DNA of 53,420 nt from Stenotrophomonas maltophilia (GCF_013464915.1 NZ_RAVT01000005.1:44031-97450), one strand, 5' to 3'; positions 11,766-20,491 are shown, numbered from the stretch's first letter. The notes: generated from the sequence alone by a model not told the origin. A program made the numbers and translations.

Positions 11766-13286
11766 ATGCTGCCGATGCGCGTCGCGCTTTCCGTGTTGCT
11801 GCTGGCTTCGGCGCTGAGCGCCTGTACCCCGGCCCCGGTTTCCACCGCCAACTCCGCCGAGGCAGCTGCACCGGCCACGGCCATCGCCTGGCGCCAGGGC
11901 GATGTGGACGATGCCTTCGCCGAGGCCGCCGACAGCGGCAGGCCGGTGCTGCTGTACTGGGGCGCGGTCTGGTGCCCGCCGTGCAATCAGCTCAAGGCCG
12001 GCCTGTTCAAGGACCCCGCCTTCATCGCGCTGACCGGCAAGTTCGTGCCGGTCTATCTGGATGGCGACGAGGAAGGTGCGCAGGCCTGGGGTGAGCGCTT
12101 CGGCGTGCGCGGTTACCCGACCCTGATCGTGCTCGACCCGGAGCGCAACGAAATCACCCGTGTGGCCGGTGGCAACGATGCCGCCGAACTGACCCGCGCA
12201 CTGACCGTGGCCGCTGGCCGTCGCAGTGCGGTCGCCGCTACGCTGGCCACCGCGCTCGCCACGCCGGACAGGCTGGCCGCGGAGGATTGGCAGGTGCTGG
12301 GCGACTACGGCTGGGAAGTGGACGCCAATCGCCTGGCCGGTGATCGCAAGAGTGCCGAGGTGCTGCGCCAGCTTGCCAGAACTGCACCGGATGCCGCTCT
12401 GCAGCGTCGCTTCGCCCTGCTGGCATTGGCTACCGCGGAAAAGCCGGATGCACCACCCACCGAGGTGCGTGAGCTGCTGCAGGCCGTGCTGGCGCAGCCC
12501 GCCGAAGTCCGCCGCAACCGTGAGTTGCTGGGCTATGCAGGCGCGCAGCTGGCCAAGCAGGCCAGCGCCGGACCGGCCACCAGCAACACGCTGGGGCAGC
12601 AGCTGCTGGTGGCGCTGGAGCGCGCAGACGCCGAGCGCGGCGACCGCGCCGACGACGCGTTGTCGCGTGCGCTGACCGAAGTATCCCTTGCCCGCCAGCA
12701 GCAGCCGAAGGGCGCATTGCCCGCCACACTGGTTGATCGGGTCAAGCAGCGCGTGGCTGCCGCCGACGCTGCCGCCACCGATGCGCATGCGCGCCAGGCG
12801 ACGATCAGCAGCGCGGTCTACGCGCTGCGCCAGGTCGGCGACGACGCAGGCGCCGAGTCGCTGTTGCTGGCGGAGCTGAAGCGCAGCGAGCAGCCGTACT
12901 ACTACATGCCCGAACTGGCCGAACTGGCCGAGCAACGCGGCGACACCGCCGGTGCGCTGGAGTGGCTGAAGCGTGCCTACGATGGCGCGCAGGGCCCGGC
13001 GACCCGCGTGCAGTGGGGCGTACTGTATGTGGAAGGCCTGCTGAAGCTGGCACCGGACGATGCACCACGCATCGAGCAGGCGACCGCCTCGCTGATCGCT
13101 GAACTGGAGGCACAGCCGTCGGGCTACCACCAGCGCACCCGCCAGCGCTTCGAGCGCCTGGCCGGGCAGTTGAAGGCGTGGAGCGGCAAGCACCAGGGCG
13201 CGGAAACGCTGGCGCGATTGCAGCAGCGGATGCAGCAGGCTTGCGGTGAACAGGTGGATGGTGCGTGCAAGGATTGGTTGAGTTGA
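11766..13286 (+). CDS. Thioredoxin-fold lipoprotein with helical-repeat C-terminus
   Basis: A 506-residue exported protein. The N-terminus MLPMRVALSVLLLASALSAC is a lipoprotein signal ending in a lipobox with Cys20. A thioredoxin domain follows (about 40-150) with the redox motif WCPPC (Cys70, Cys73) and the cis-Pro segment GYPTLIVLD. The remaining 350 residues are Ala/Leu/Glu-rich helices resembling TPR-like repeats (for example AELAEQRGDTAGALEWLKRAYDG). A -10-like TACAAT at 11737-11742 argues against the further upstream start at 11700; ATGs at 11766 and 11775 are both possible. A role in periplasmic thiol-disulfide chemistry is inferred; partners are unknown. Confidence 0.82.
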   Translation: MLPMRVALSVLLLASALSACTPAPVSTANSAEAAAPATAIAWRQGDVDDAFAEAADSGRPVLLYWGAVWCPPCNQLKAGLFKDPAFIALTGKFVPVYLDGDEEGAQAWGERFGVRGYPTLIVLDPERNEITRVAGGNDAAELTRALTVAAGRRSAVAATLATALATPDRLAAEDWQVLGDYGWEVDANRLAGDRKSAEVLRQLARTAPDAALQRRFALLALATAEKPDAPPTEVRELLQAVLAQPAEVRRNRELLGYAGAQLAKQASAGPATSNTLGQQLLVALERADAERGDRADDALSRALTEVSLARQQQPKGALPATLVDRVKQRVAAADAAATDAHARQATISSAVYALRQVGDDAGAESLLLAELKRSEQPYYYMPELAELAEQRGDTAGALEWLKRAYDGAQGPATRVQWGVLYVEGLLKLAPDDAPRIEQATASLIAELEAQPSGYHQRTRQRFERLAGQLKAWSGKHQGAETLARLQQRMQQACGEQVDGACKDWLS

Positions 13287-13363
13287 TGAAATCGCTGGCG
13301 ACTGATTCGCCTGCCGGCGCTTTTGTTGATCCGTGTGGGAGGGGGTTCGGAAAGCGGGTTCTG

Positions 13364-13426
13364 GTAGTGCCGGCCGCTGGCCGGCAACCCGACCTTCGCT
13401 GAATGCCGGCCAGCGGCCGGCACTAC
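13364..13426. repeat. Inverted pair of GTAG palindromic repeats
   Basis: Two head-to-head copies: GTAGTGCCGGCCGCTGGCC then GGCA (13364-13386) and its inverted partner ending GGCACTAC (13404-13426), separated by 17 bases. Each copy is itself a hairpin and the pair can fold into one long stem. It lies between the thioredoxin-like lipoprotein gene and the sodA promoter. Confidence 0.88.
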
Positions 13427-13454
13427 CACGCCTCCGTCTTGACCTCCTGATCTC

Positions 13455-13485
13455 TTGACCTCAACCAATGTTGAGGTGCGATAAC
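13455..13485 (+). promoter_or_regulatory. sodA promoter with SoxR-type operator
   Basis: TTGACC (13455-13460, -35) and GATAAC (13480-13485, -10) are separated by 19 bases, the over-long spacing typical of MerR/SoxR-activated promoters. Between them is CCTCAACCAATGTTGAGG (13459-13476), whose half-sites CCTCAA and TTGAGG equal the SoxR consensus as I know it. SoxR control of sodA is inferred. Confidence 0.75.
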
Positions 13486-13534
13486 GATCTCCCCACGGCC
13501 AGCCTCTCTGGCCTTCCCCACGGAGATTGCTTCG

Positions 13535-14164
13535 ATGTCGTACTCGCTTCCCCCGCTCCCCTACGCCTACGACGCCCTCGAGCCGCACTTCGATGCGCGC
13601 ACGATGGAGATCCACCACAGCAAGCACCACCAGACCTACGTCAACAACCTCAATGCCGCCGTCGAGCAGGCTGGCCTCGCCGATCAGCCGGTCGAGGCAC
13701 TGATCGCCCAGCTCGATGCGGTGCCCGAGGCGCAGCGCGGCGCCATCCGCAACAACGGCGGCGGCCACGCCAACCACAGCCTGTTCTGGACCGTGCTCAG
13801 CGCCAGCGGTGGCGAACCCGATGATGAACTGGCAGCGGCCATCAACCGCGACCTCGGCGGTTTCGATGCCTTCAAGGACGCCTTCACCAAGGCCGCGCAG
13901 ACCCGCTTCGGCAGCGGCTGGGCCTGGCTGACCAGCGATCGCGATGGCCGCCTGCAGGTGGAAAGCAGCGCCAACCAGGACAGCCCGCTGATGGGTGCAG
14001 CCGCCGGCCTGTCCGGCAACACCCCGATCCTCGCACTGGATGTCTGGGAACACGCCTACTACCTGCACTACCAGAACCGTCGCCCGGACTACATCGGTGC
14101 GTTCTTCAACATCATCAACTGGGCCGAGGTCGGCCGGCGCTACCGCCAGGCCAGGGCCTCATGA
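13535..14164 (+). CDS. sodA: Manganese superoxide dismutase
   Basis: A 209-residue Fe/Mn-family superoxide dismutase converting superoxide to peroxide and oxygen. Metal ligands are in [13 protein letters not shown] (first His), [11 protein letters not shown] (second His) and [18 protein letters not shown] (Asp and third His). The segment [13 protein letters not shown] places the outer-sphere Gln in the position typical of Mn-dependent enzymes. No signal peptide is seen, so it is cytoplasmic. The upstream promoter carries a SoxR-type box. The stop overlaps the next gene (ATGA), giving a three-gene operon with a flavin reductase and a TPR protein. The nearby mntR/mntH locus fits a manganese-dependent enzyme. 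Confidence 0.95.
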   Translation: MSYSLPPLPYAYDALEPHFDARTMEIHHSKHHQTYVNNLNAAVEQAGLADQPVEALIAQLDAVPEAQRGAIRNNGGGHANHSLFWTVLSASGGEPDDELAAAINRDLGGFDAFKDAFTKAAQTRFGSGWAWLTSDRDGRLQVESSANQDSPLMGAAAGLSGNTPILALDVWEHAYYLHYQNRRPDYIGAFFNIINWAEVGRRYRQARAS

Positions 14165-14736
14165 GCGGCGAGACACTGCCGTACGCCGGGCCGTGGGCGG
14201 GGGTCTTCCCCGCTCCGGCGCCGGTGCCGTCGGTCGAGATGCCGCCGCGTGCACTGCGGCGGCTGCTCGGTCATTTCCCGACCGGCGTGGCCATCGTCTG
14301 TGCGCGCGATGCACAGGGCAAGCCGGTCGGCCTGACCATCAATTCGTTCGTGCCGGTGTCATTGCAGCCGCCACTGGTGCTGTGGAACCTGGCGTTGCAC
14401 GCGCAGAGCCTGTCCACCTTCCAGCGCGCCACCCGCTTTGCGATCAGCGTGCTGGCGGCCGAGCAGGAAGCGCTGGCCCGGCGCTTTGCCGATCCGCAGG
14501 TACGCAACCGCTTCGACGGCCTGGCATTGCTGGATGATGACGAGGACGCCCCTCCACGCATCGCCGGTGCGGTAGCCCATCTCACCTGCACCCGGCACGC
14601 GATGTGGCCGGTGGGCGATCACCTGCTGCTGGCCGGACGCATCATCGAAGTGCACGAGAGCGGCGGCGCACCGCTGCTGTTCCACCGTGGCCGCTTCCAG
14701 CCCGGCCCCACCGAACTGCTGGTGGAGGTGCGCTGA
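14161..14736 (+). CDS. Flavin reductase family protein
   Basis: A 191-residue member of the flavin reductase-like (FMN-binding split-barrel) family. Motifs are [16 protein letters not shown] near residue 40, [21 protein letters not shown] (the flavin-binding SF/S-P-P pattern), [10 protein letters not shown] and the terminal PLLFHRGRF. Such proteins either reduce free flavin or bind FMN as stand-alone oxidoreductases; the substrate cannot be told here. Its start overlaps the sodA stop by four bases and its stop overlaps the TPR gene, so it is co-translated with sodA and probably shares its stress regulation. Confidence 0.85.
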   Translation: MSGETLPYAGPWAGVFPAPAPVPSVEMPPRALRRLLGHFPTGVAIVCARDAQGKPVGLTINSFVPVSLQPPLVLWNLALHAQSLSTFQRATRFAISVLAAEQEALARRFADPQVRNRFDGLALLDDDEDAPPRIAGAVAHLTCTRHAMWPVGDHLLLAGRIIEVHESGGAPLLFHRGRFQPGPTELLVEVR

Positions 14737-15071
14737 TGAACATCGAAGCCCTGGAATGCATGCTTGCCAACGGCAAGGACGGCGCGCTGCTGCGCTTCGG
14801 CCTGGGCAAGGGTTGGCTGGATGCCGGCAACCCGGTGCGCGCGGCCACCCACCTGGGCCGTTGCGTGGTCCTTGATCCGCAGTACTCGGCCGCCTGGAAG
14901 CTGCTCGGCAAAGCCTGGCTTGCCGGTGGCCAACCGCAGGCGGCGCGCGAGGCGTGGCAGCGTGGGCTGAGCGTGGCCGGCAGCAAGGGTGACCAGCAGG
15001 CACGCAAGGAAATGCAGGTGTTCCTGCGCCGCTTGGACCGCGAACAGGCGGCCCTGGCGAAGGCGGGCTGA
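14736..15071 (+). CDS. Small tetratricopeptide-repeat protein
   Basis: A 111-residue protein with two to three TPR-like helix pairs (DGALLRFGLGKGWLDAGNPVRA, then DPQYSAAWKLLGKAWLAGGQ with the canonical A-W-x-x-L-G-x-A pattern). No signal peptide. The ATG at 14736 shares TGATG with the flavin reductase stop. A protein-interaction role is inferred from the TPR fold. The partner is unknown, although its placement suggests a link to the upstream oxidoreductase or superoxide dismutase. Confidence 0.78.
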   Translation: MNIEALECMLANGKDGALLRFGLGKGWLDAGNPVRAATHLGRCVVLDPQYSAAWKLLGKAWLAGGQPQAAREAWQRGLSVAGSKGDQQARKEMQVFLRRLDREQAALAKAG

Positions 15072-15076
15072 GTCGA

Positions 15077-16225
15077 TCAGCCCGCGTTGGCCGATGCCGG
15101 TGCGGACATGATGTCCGACATCGGCAGGCGGCGCGGCTTGCTCGGGAACGCGTGGCGCAGGATGCGCCAGACCACCTGGCCGAACTGGCGCGGCAGCGAG
15201 CCGTTGTTGTAGTGCTGGCCGTAACGGCGGCAGATGTCCTTCACTTCCTTGGCAATGGCCGCATAGCGGTTGGCCGGCAGGTCCGGGTAGAAGTGGTGCT
15301 CGATCTGGTGGCTGAGGTTGCCCGACAGCACGTTGATCAGGAAGCCGCCGCTGATGTTGGACGAACCGCGCAGCTGGCGCAGGTACCAGTGGCCACGCGA
15401 TTCATTGCGCAGGCACTCCTTCGGGAACGTTTCCGATTCGGCGGTGAAGTGGCCGCAGAAGATGATCACGTAGGTCCAGATGTTGCGCAGGCCGTTGGCC
15501 ACCATGTTGCCCAGCATCACGGTGAGGAAGAACGGGCCGGCCAGCAGCGGGAAGAACACGTAGTCTTTCAGCACCTGGCGGGCCATTTTCCGCGCCACCG
15601 GGCGGGTCTGCAGCCACATCGCACGGCCACTGATGCGGCCCTTCAGCCAACGGCCCAGGCGCAGGTCCTGTGCGGCCACGCCCCACTGGAACAGCAGCGC
15701 GAAGATCGGCGCGATGATCGGCTGCAGCAGGTAGAACGGCTTCCAGCGCTGTTCCGGGAAGATGCGCAGCAGGCCGTAGCCGATGTCATCGTCCATGCCG
15801 CGCACGTTGGTGTAGGTGTGGTGACGGAAATTGTGGGTCTTGCGCCAGTTGTCGGCGGTGGCAACGATGTCCCACTCGTAGGTGTTGCCGTTGAGCTTGG
15901 GGTCGCCGGTCCAGTCGAACTGGCCGTGCATCACGTTGTGGCCCAGCTCCATGTTCTCCAGGATCTTCGACAGCGCCAGCAGCAGCGTACCGGTGATCGC
16001 GGCCGGCCACAGCAGCGGCATCCAGAACAGCGGCGAGAACGCCGCCAGGAACAGCAGGCCACGGCCGCCCACGCCGAACCAGCGCACGGCGGCGGCCACA
16101 CGGCGGATATAGCGGGTATCGGAGGCGCCGAGGCTGTCGATCACACGGTCGCGGATCGCGTCGAGTTCCTCGCCGAAGGCATGCATCTCGGCAGTACTCA
16201 AGGCACGGTCGGTAGCGCGGGTCAT
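15077..16225 (-). CDS. Membrane acyl desaturase (DesB/DesA3-like)
   Basis: A 382-residue integral-membrane fatty-acid desaturase. The three diiron His boxes are present: HNVMH, HNFRHH and HQIEHH, with hydrophobic hairpins between them. It would introduce a double bond into acyl-CoA or phospholipid acyl chains using electrons from the upstream ferredoxin-type reductase, whose stop is 11 bases before this start. The pair divergent from a TetR/FabR-type repressor matches the Pseudomonas desCB-desT layout. The convergent TPR gene ends only 5 bases away. Expression is expected to respond to the saturated/unsaturated acyl-CoA balance through the palindrome at 17329-17353. Confidence 0.9.
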   Translation of the reverse strand: MTRATDRALSTAEMHAFGEELDAIRDRVIDSLGASDTRYIRRVAAAVRWFGVGGRGLLFLAAFSPLFWMPLLWPAAITGTLLLALSKILENMELGHNVMHGQFDWTGDPKLNGNTYEWDIVATADNWRKTHNFRHHTYTNVRGMDDDIGYGLLRIFPEQRWKPFYLLQPIIAPIFALLFQWGVAAQDLRLGRWLKGRISGRAMWLQTRPVARKMARQVLKDYVFFPLLAGPFFLTVMLGNMVANGLRNIWTYVIIFCGHFTAESETFPKECLRNESRGHWYLRQLRGSSNISGGFLINVLSGNLSHQIEHHFYPDLPANRYAAIAKEVKDICRRYGQHYNNGSLPRQFGQVVWRILRHAFPSKPRRLPMSDIMSAPASANAG

Positions 16226-16236
16226 GGCAGGCGTCC

Positions 16237-17307
16237 TCAGAGATCCAGGGTCAGGTCGGTGGTCGGTGCGCTCACGCAGATCCGCACCGGCTGTGCCGAT
16301 TCGGACTGCAGGTCGCCGGTGCGCAGGTGGCGGGTGGCGCCACTGACGCGGTCACAGGTGCAGGTGTTGCAGATGCCCATGCGGCAACCGTGCCTGGGCT
16401 TGATGCCATGCGCTTCCAGGCTTTCCAGCAGCGAGCGGCCACGTGGCACGCTCAGCTGGCGGCCACTGCGGGCCAGGGTCAGCGACACTTCGCCCTCACT
16501 GCTGGCATCGCGCAGCGGCGCCGGCGGGGTGAAGGCTTCGGCCTGGAAGCCGGCCACCTGGTGCGCCAGGCGTTCGCGCGCAGCGGCAACGAACCCATCC
16601 GGGCCGCAGGCCAGCACATGGCGCTGCGCCAGCGGCGTGTCATCGCCCGCCACCTGCAGATCGTGGGTATCGATACGCGCGGCCGGCGCCTCACCCTCGC
16701 GGGTGGCCAGCAGGTGCACGCGCAGGTTCGGATGTGCCGCGGCCAGCGCCTGCAGCTCATCACGGAACTGCAGATGGGCGGCGGTGCGCTCCCAGTAGAA
16801 CAGGTCCACCGGTGCTGCCAGCGGACGCTGGCAGGCGTCGCGCAACAGGCTGCGCATCGGCGTGATGCCACTGCCGGCCGCCAGCAGCAGCACCGGCGCC
16901 GCGGCCGGCATATGGAATTCGCCGAAGGCGGCATCGAGGCGGAACAGCTCGCCCGGCCGCGCATGATTGACCAGATGCTGGCTGACCCGGCCGCCGTCGA
17001 TCGCCTTGACGGTGATCGCCAGCTCGCGCGGCCCCAACGTGGTGGGGCTGTAGCTGCGCTGCCACAGGCGCCCCTCAATCTCGACGCCAAGGGTGACGTG
17101 CTGGCCGGCGCGCATGCCGGCCCAGTGCCGGTTGGTGCGCAGGACCAGGGTCGCCGCGCCCTCGCCGGCCGGCTCGCGCCGGACCAGGCGGGCCATCGGC
17201 TCGCGCAGGGTCCACAGGGGATTGAGCTGGCCCGCCCAGAAATCGAACAACGACGGCGAGACCCAGCGGTATGGAGAGAACAGGGACGGACGGACGACAG
17301 CGCTCAT
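16237..17307 (-). CDS. Ferredoxin reductase-like oxidoreductase partner of the desaturase
   Basis: A 356-residue protein with an FAD/NAD(P)H reductase module followed by a C-terminal plant-type [2Fe-2S] domain. Motifs are QRSYSPTT (FAD), VLLLAAGSGITPMRSLL (NADPH) and CRMGICNTCTC with a later ICVSAP Cys, giving the C-x4-C-x2-C ... C cluster. It would carry electrons from NAD(P)H to the downstream desaturase, as DesC does for DesB. The ATG at 17307 (MSAVVRPSLFSPYRW) is chosen because an earlier in-frame start at 17346 lies within the operator. A TATAGT -10-like element ends seven bases before this ATG, so the mRNA may be leaderless. Confidence 0.87.
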   Translation of the reverse strand: MSAVVRPSLFSPYRWVSPSLFDFWAGQLNPLWTLREPMARLVRREPAGEGAATLVLRTNRHWAGMRAGQHVTLGVEIEGRLWQRSYSPTTLGPRELAITVKAIDGGRVSQHLVNHARPGELFRLDAAFGEFHMPAAAPVLLLAAGSGITPMRSLLRDACQRPLAAPVDLFYWERTAAHLQFRDELQALAAAHPNLRVHLLATREGEAPAARIDTHDLQVAGDDTPLAQRHVLACGPDGFVAAARERLAHQVAGFQAEAFTPPAPLRDASSEGEVSLTLARSGRQLSVPRGRSLLESLEAHGIKPRHGCRMGICNTCTCDRVSGATRHLRTGDLQSESAQPVRICVSAPTTDLTLDL

Positions 17308-17328
17308 GAGCGAACTATACGGGCGCAC

Positions 17329-17353
17329 ATACACCTGTGTATACACGTGTATA
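17329..17353. promoter_or_regulatory. Nested palindromic operator, FabR/DesT type
   Basis: TATACACGTGTATA (17340-17353) is a perfect palindrome. It overlaps ATACACCTGTGTAT (17329-17342), which is palindromic except for its central two bases. The ACACGTGT core resembles the FabR operator as I recall it. The site lies between the divergent desaturase operon and the TetR-family gene, next to TATATT (17350-17355), a possible -10 of the regulator. Confidence 0.7.
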
Positions 17354-17399
17354 TTGAACCGGATTGGGTATGATTCAGCCTTGCCCCACCGGAACCCCC

Positions 17400-18056
17400 A
17401 TGGCCGCCGCCACCGCCTTGTCGCCGCCCGAAGATGCCAACAGCCCGGCCCGCCGTACGGTGAGCCGCGAGGATCTGCTGGCCGCCGCCCTGAAGTTGAT
17501 CGGGCCGCACCGCAGCCTGTCCACGCTCAGCCTGCGCGAAGTGGCACGCGAGGCCGGCATCGCGCCGAACAGCTTCTACCGGCAGTTCCGCGACATGGAC
17601 GAGCTGGCCGTGGCGCTGATCGATGCGGCCGGCCGCTCGCTGCGCACTATCATCGGCGAGGCCCGCCAGCGCGCCACCTCTACCGCCACCAGCGTGGTAC
17701 GCGTTTCCGTGGAGACTTTCATGGAGCAGCTGCGTGCCGACGACAAGCTGCTGCACGTGCTGCTGCGCGAGGGCGCGGTCGGCTCCGACGACTTCAAGCA
17801 CGCGGTTGAACGCGAGCTGCACTACTTCGAGGAAGAACTGCAGCACGACCTGGTGCGCCTGGCCGCCTTGGATGGCGCGGTGCTGCACGCCCCGGAGCTG
17901 GTGGCCAAGGCCATCACCCGGCTGGTGTTCGCGATGGGCGCCACCGCCATGGACCTGCCGCCGGAGAGGGATCCGGAGCTGGTCGAACAGATCTCCACGA
18001 TGATCCGCATGATCATCGTCGGCGCCCGTACCCCCGCCGCGTTCCGCCGCGGCTGA
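17400..18056 (+). CDS. TetR-family repressor of unsaturated fatty acid genes (FabR/DesT-like)
   Basis: A 218-residue TetR regulator. The helix-turn-helix LSTLSLREVAREAGIAPNSFYRQFRDMDELAVALIDAAGRSLR is very close to E. coli FabR as I remember it, including the SVVRVSVETFM region after it. FabR and DesT sense acyl-CoA saturation and repress unsaturated fatty acid genes. The divergent desaturase/reductase operon and the shared palindrome indicate direct control. Start: the ATG at 17400 is preferred; an ATG at 17370 lies close to the operator and a possible -10. Confidence 0.85.
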   Translation: MAAATALSPPEDANSPARRTVSREDLLAAALKLIGPHRSLSTLSLREVAREAGIAPNSFYRQFRDMDELAVALIDAAGRSLRTIIGEARQRATSTATSVVRVSVETFMEQLRADDKLLHVLLREGAVGSDDFKHAVERELHYFEEELQHDLVRLAALDGAVLHAPELVAKAITRLVFAMGATAMDLPPERDPELVEQISTMIRMIIVGARTPAAFRRG

Positions 18057-18068
18057 CGATCAGGCCCA

Positions 18069-18106
18069 GGGTCGGATCCCTTTCCAAAGGAAAGGGCTCT
18101 GACCCC
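18069..18106. repeat. Dispersed hairpin repeat after the TetR gene
   Basis: CCCTTTCC-AAA-GGAAAGGG (18078-18096) is a perfect stem, and outer bases GGGTC and GACCC extend it. It can terminate the regulator transcript. A degenerate relative lies at 23137-23170. The rest of 18057-18331 holds the operator described next and no gene. Confidence 0.65.
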
Positions 18107-18241
18107 GTCTCCCTGCGCCACACGGCAACGCCATCCTCCGTGCATGACCACCGGCAGGGTTGCGGCTGTTTTATGTAATGTTATAACAAACGCATGATCC
18201 ACCTGGATGGATGCTCCTCACCGAATTGCTGCGGCTTCGTT

Positions 18242-18259
18242 ATATAGCTCTTGCTATAT
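18242..18259. promoter_or_regulatory. MntR-type operator of the TonB receptor gene
   Basis: ATATAGCTCTTGCTATAT is a perfect 7-4-7 inverted repeat. It has the ATAGC-N4-GCTAT architecture that I know from enterobacterial MntR boxes and is repeated upstream of mntH in this window. It lies 73 bases before the receptor start codon. TATATT at 18255-18260 could be the -10. Confidence 0.72.
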
Positions 18260-18331
18260 TGATAAGCCACTGCTTTCATATCCGCCAGCCAGGTCGCCCT
18301 CGCCGCCCTCCCTCCCCAAGGACGACGCCTC

Positions 18332-20491
18332 ATGCCCGTTGCCACACCCCTTTTCCATCGGCTGCCCTTGGCTGCCGCCATCGCCCTGACCCTGCCGCTA
18401 CCCGCGCTCGCCGCCACCCCGCGGCCAACCGAACTGGACCGCGTGCAGGTGAAGGTCAGCACTGCCACCCGCAGCGAACGCCTGCTGTCGGACGTGCCCA
18501 TCCGCACCGAAGTGCTGCGCAAGGAAGACATCGCGCTGCGCGCGGCCACCGACTTCTCGCGGGCCGCCGAGCTGATCAACGGCCTGCGCGTGGAAAGCAA
18601 CTGCCAGAACTGCAACACCAGCGAAGTACAGCTGCTGGGCCTGCCGGGTGCGTACAACCAGCTGTTGTTCGACGGCATCCCGCTGCTGTCCACACTGGGC
18701 AGCGTGTACGGCCTGGAACAGATCCCGGCCGGGTTCGTCGATCGCATCGAAGTGGTCAAGGGCGGTGGCTCGGCGCTGTACGGCCCGGGCGCGGTGGCCG
18801 GTGTGATCAACCTGATCCCACCGCTCCCAGCACGCAGCGGTGGCCATGTGCAGGCCGGCGTGGACGTACTGAAGGGCACGCCGCAGAAGAATGCCGACGT
18901 GCGCCTGGACCTGGTGGCGAAAGACGCCGATGCAGGACTTTCAGTGATTGCCCAGCGCAACTGGAACAGCGGCATCGACTACAACGGTGACGGCTACACC
19001 GAGATCACCCGCAAGAACCTGAAGGTCGGTGGGCTGCAGGCCTGGTATGCGCCCACGCCCGGCACGCGGCTGCGCCTGGACCTGCAGGTGACCGATGAAA
19101 CCCGGCGCGGCGGCAACCGCCTGGACCAGCCCGAATACCTGGCCAACATCGCCGAATCGCTGGATACGAAATACCGCCGCGGCAGCGTGTCGTGGGACCA
19201 GGAAATCAATGCCGACGTCGATTTCCGCCTGGCCTACGCCTTCGCCGATATCGACCGCGACAGTTTCTACGGCGGTCTGGGCGACGTCGTTACCGCCCCC
19301 TCAGCGCCCGGCTATGACCCGTCGCAGCTGGACCCCAACGTGGCCGGCAGCGCGGCCTCGCGTTCGTGGCGCCAGTACGGCCGCACCCACAACCCGCTGC
19401 ACTACATCGACAGCCAGTTGAACTGGCGGCTGGGCGCGCACGCGCTGGCCTTCGGCGTGCAGTACAAGCACGAGGCGCTGCGCGACGACAACCGCACCGG
19501 TGCCGGGCAGCGTATTGCGGTACTCGAGGATGCGACCTTCCACAACCTGGGCGCCTTCATCCAGGACGAGTGGAGCCTGCGCGACAACGTCGACCTGGTA
19601 CTGGGTGCGCGCGTTGACAAGAGCTCGGAGCTGGACAACGCGGTGTTCTCGCCGCGCATCGCACTCGCCTGGCAGGCCACGCCGAACCTGAAGTGGCGGG
19701 CCGGTATCGCCACCGGCTTCCGTGCACCGGAGATCTTTGTCGAGGACGTGCATGTCGATACGCTGGGTGGCGAACAGGTGCGCGTGCGCAACACCGACGG
19801 CCTGAAGGAAGAACGCGCATTGACCACCCTGTTCGGCTTCGACTGGCGGTCGGACCCGGCCAATCCGGTGTGGAGCTGGGATGCCACCGCCTCCTATGCG
19901 CGCATCCGCGACACCTTCGCGCTGGGCGAGATCCAGCGCGGCGATGACGGACAGCTGAGCCAGCTGCGCTACAACGCTTCCGGCTCCAACGTGCTGGGCG
20001 CGGAAACCAATCTCGGTTGGCAGCCATCGCCGCAGTGGCGCCTGACTGCCGGGGCTTCGTGGTACCGCTCGCGCTTCCGTGAACCGCAGCGCATCTTTGA
20101 CGACACCGGCGACGGTGGCGACACCGTCATCGAAAGCCGCGACTACCTGAAGACCCCGCGCTGGACCGGTCTGGCCCAGCTCAGCTGGATGCCCGCCGAG
20201 CCGTGGGAAACCTTCGTCGCGCTGCGCCATACCGGCCCGATGTCGGTACTGAACAACCGGCTGGGCGAGCTGCACCGCACGCGTTCGTTCCTGGTGACCG
20301 ACCTCGGTGCGCGCTGGCACCGCCATCTGGGCGCGCAGGCGCAGCAGGAACTGTCGGTGGCCGCGGGCGTCAAGAACGTGTTCGACCAGCGCCAGAAGGA
20401 TCTGGAAGTGGGCGCGCTGCGAGACAGCGACTACGTCTACGGACCGCGTTTCGCGCGTTCGTGGTACGTCAACCTGCGCTATGCGTTCTGA
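18332..20491 (+). CDS. TonB-dependent receptor, probably for manganese
   Basis: A 719-residue outer-membrane receptor. It has a signal peptide (to about residue 28), a TonB-box-like LDRVQVKVST, a plug domain (about 45-160; IEVVKGGGSALYGPGAVAGVINLI) and a beta-barrel ending in VNLRYAF with terminal Phe. The plug contains NCQNCN; Cys91 and Cys94 are the only cysteines I find in the protein. This CxxC plug motif occurs in a branch of receptors without an assigned substrate that I know of. The MntR-type operator upstream and the linked mntR and mntH argue for manganese (or a manganese complex) as cargo, parallel to rhizobial MnoT. The substrate is an inference; the receptor class is certain. Confidence 0.85.
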   Translation: MPVATPLFHRLPLAAAIALTLPLPALAATPRPTELDRVQVKVSTATRSERLLSDVPIRTEVLRKEDIALRAATDFSRAAELINGLRVESNCQNCNTSEVQLLGLPGAYNQLLFDGIPLLSTLGSVYGLEQIPAGFVDRIEVVKGGGSALYGPGAVAGVINLIPPLPARSGGHVQAGVDVLKGTPQKNADVRLDLVAKDADAGLSVIAQRNWNSGIDYNGDGYTEITRKNLKVGGLQAWYAPTPGTRLRLDLQVTDETRRGGNRLDQPEYLANIAESLDTKYRRGSVSWDQEINADVDFRLAYAFADIDRDSFYGGLGDVVTAPSAPGYDPSQLDPNVAGSAASRSWRQYGRTHNPLHYIDSQLNWRLGAHALAFGVQYKHEALRDDNRTGAGQRIAVLEDATFHNLGAFIQDEWSLRDNVDLVLGARVDKSSELDNAVFSPRIALAWQATPNLKWRAGIATGFRAPEIFVEDVHVDTLGGEQVRVRNTDGLKEERALTTLFGFDWRSDPANPVWSWDATASYARIRDTFALGEIQRGDDGQLSQLRYNASGSNVLGAETNLGWQPSPQWRLTAGASWYRSRFREPQRIFDDTGDGGDTVIESRDYLKTPRWTGLAQLSWMPAEPWETFVALRHTGPMSVLNNRLGELHRTRSFLVTDLGARWHRHLGAQAQQELSVAAGVKNVFDQRQKDLEVGALRDSDYVYGPRFARSWYVNLRYAF

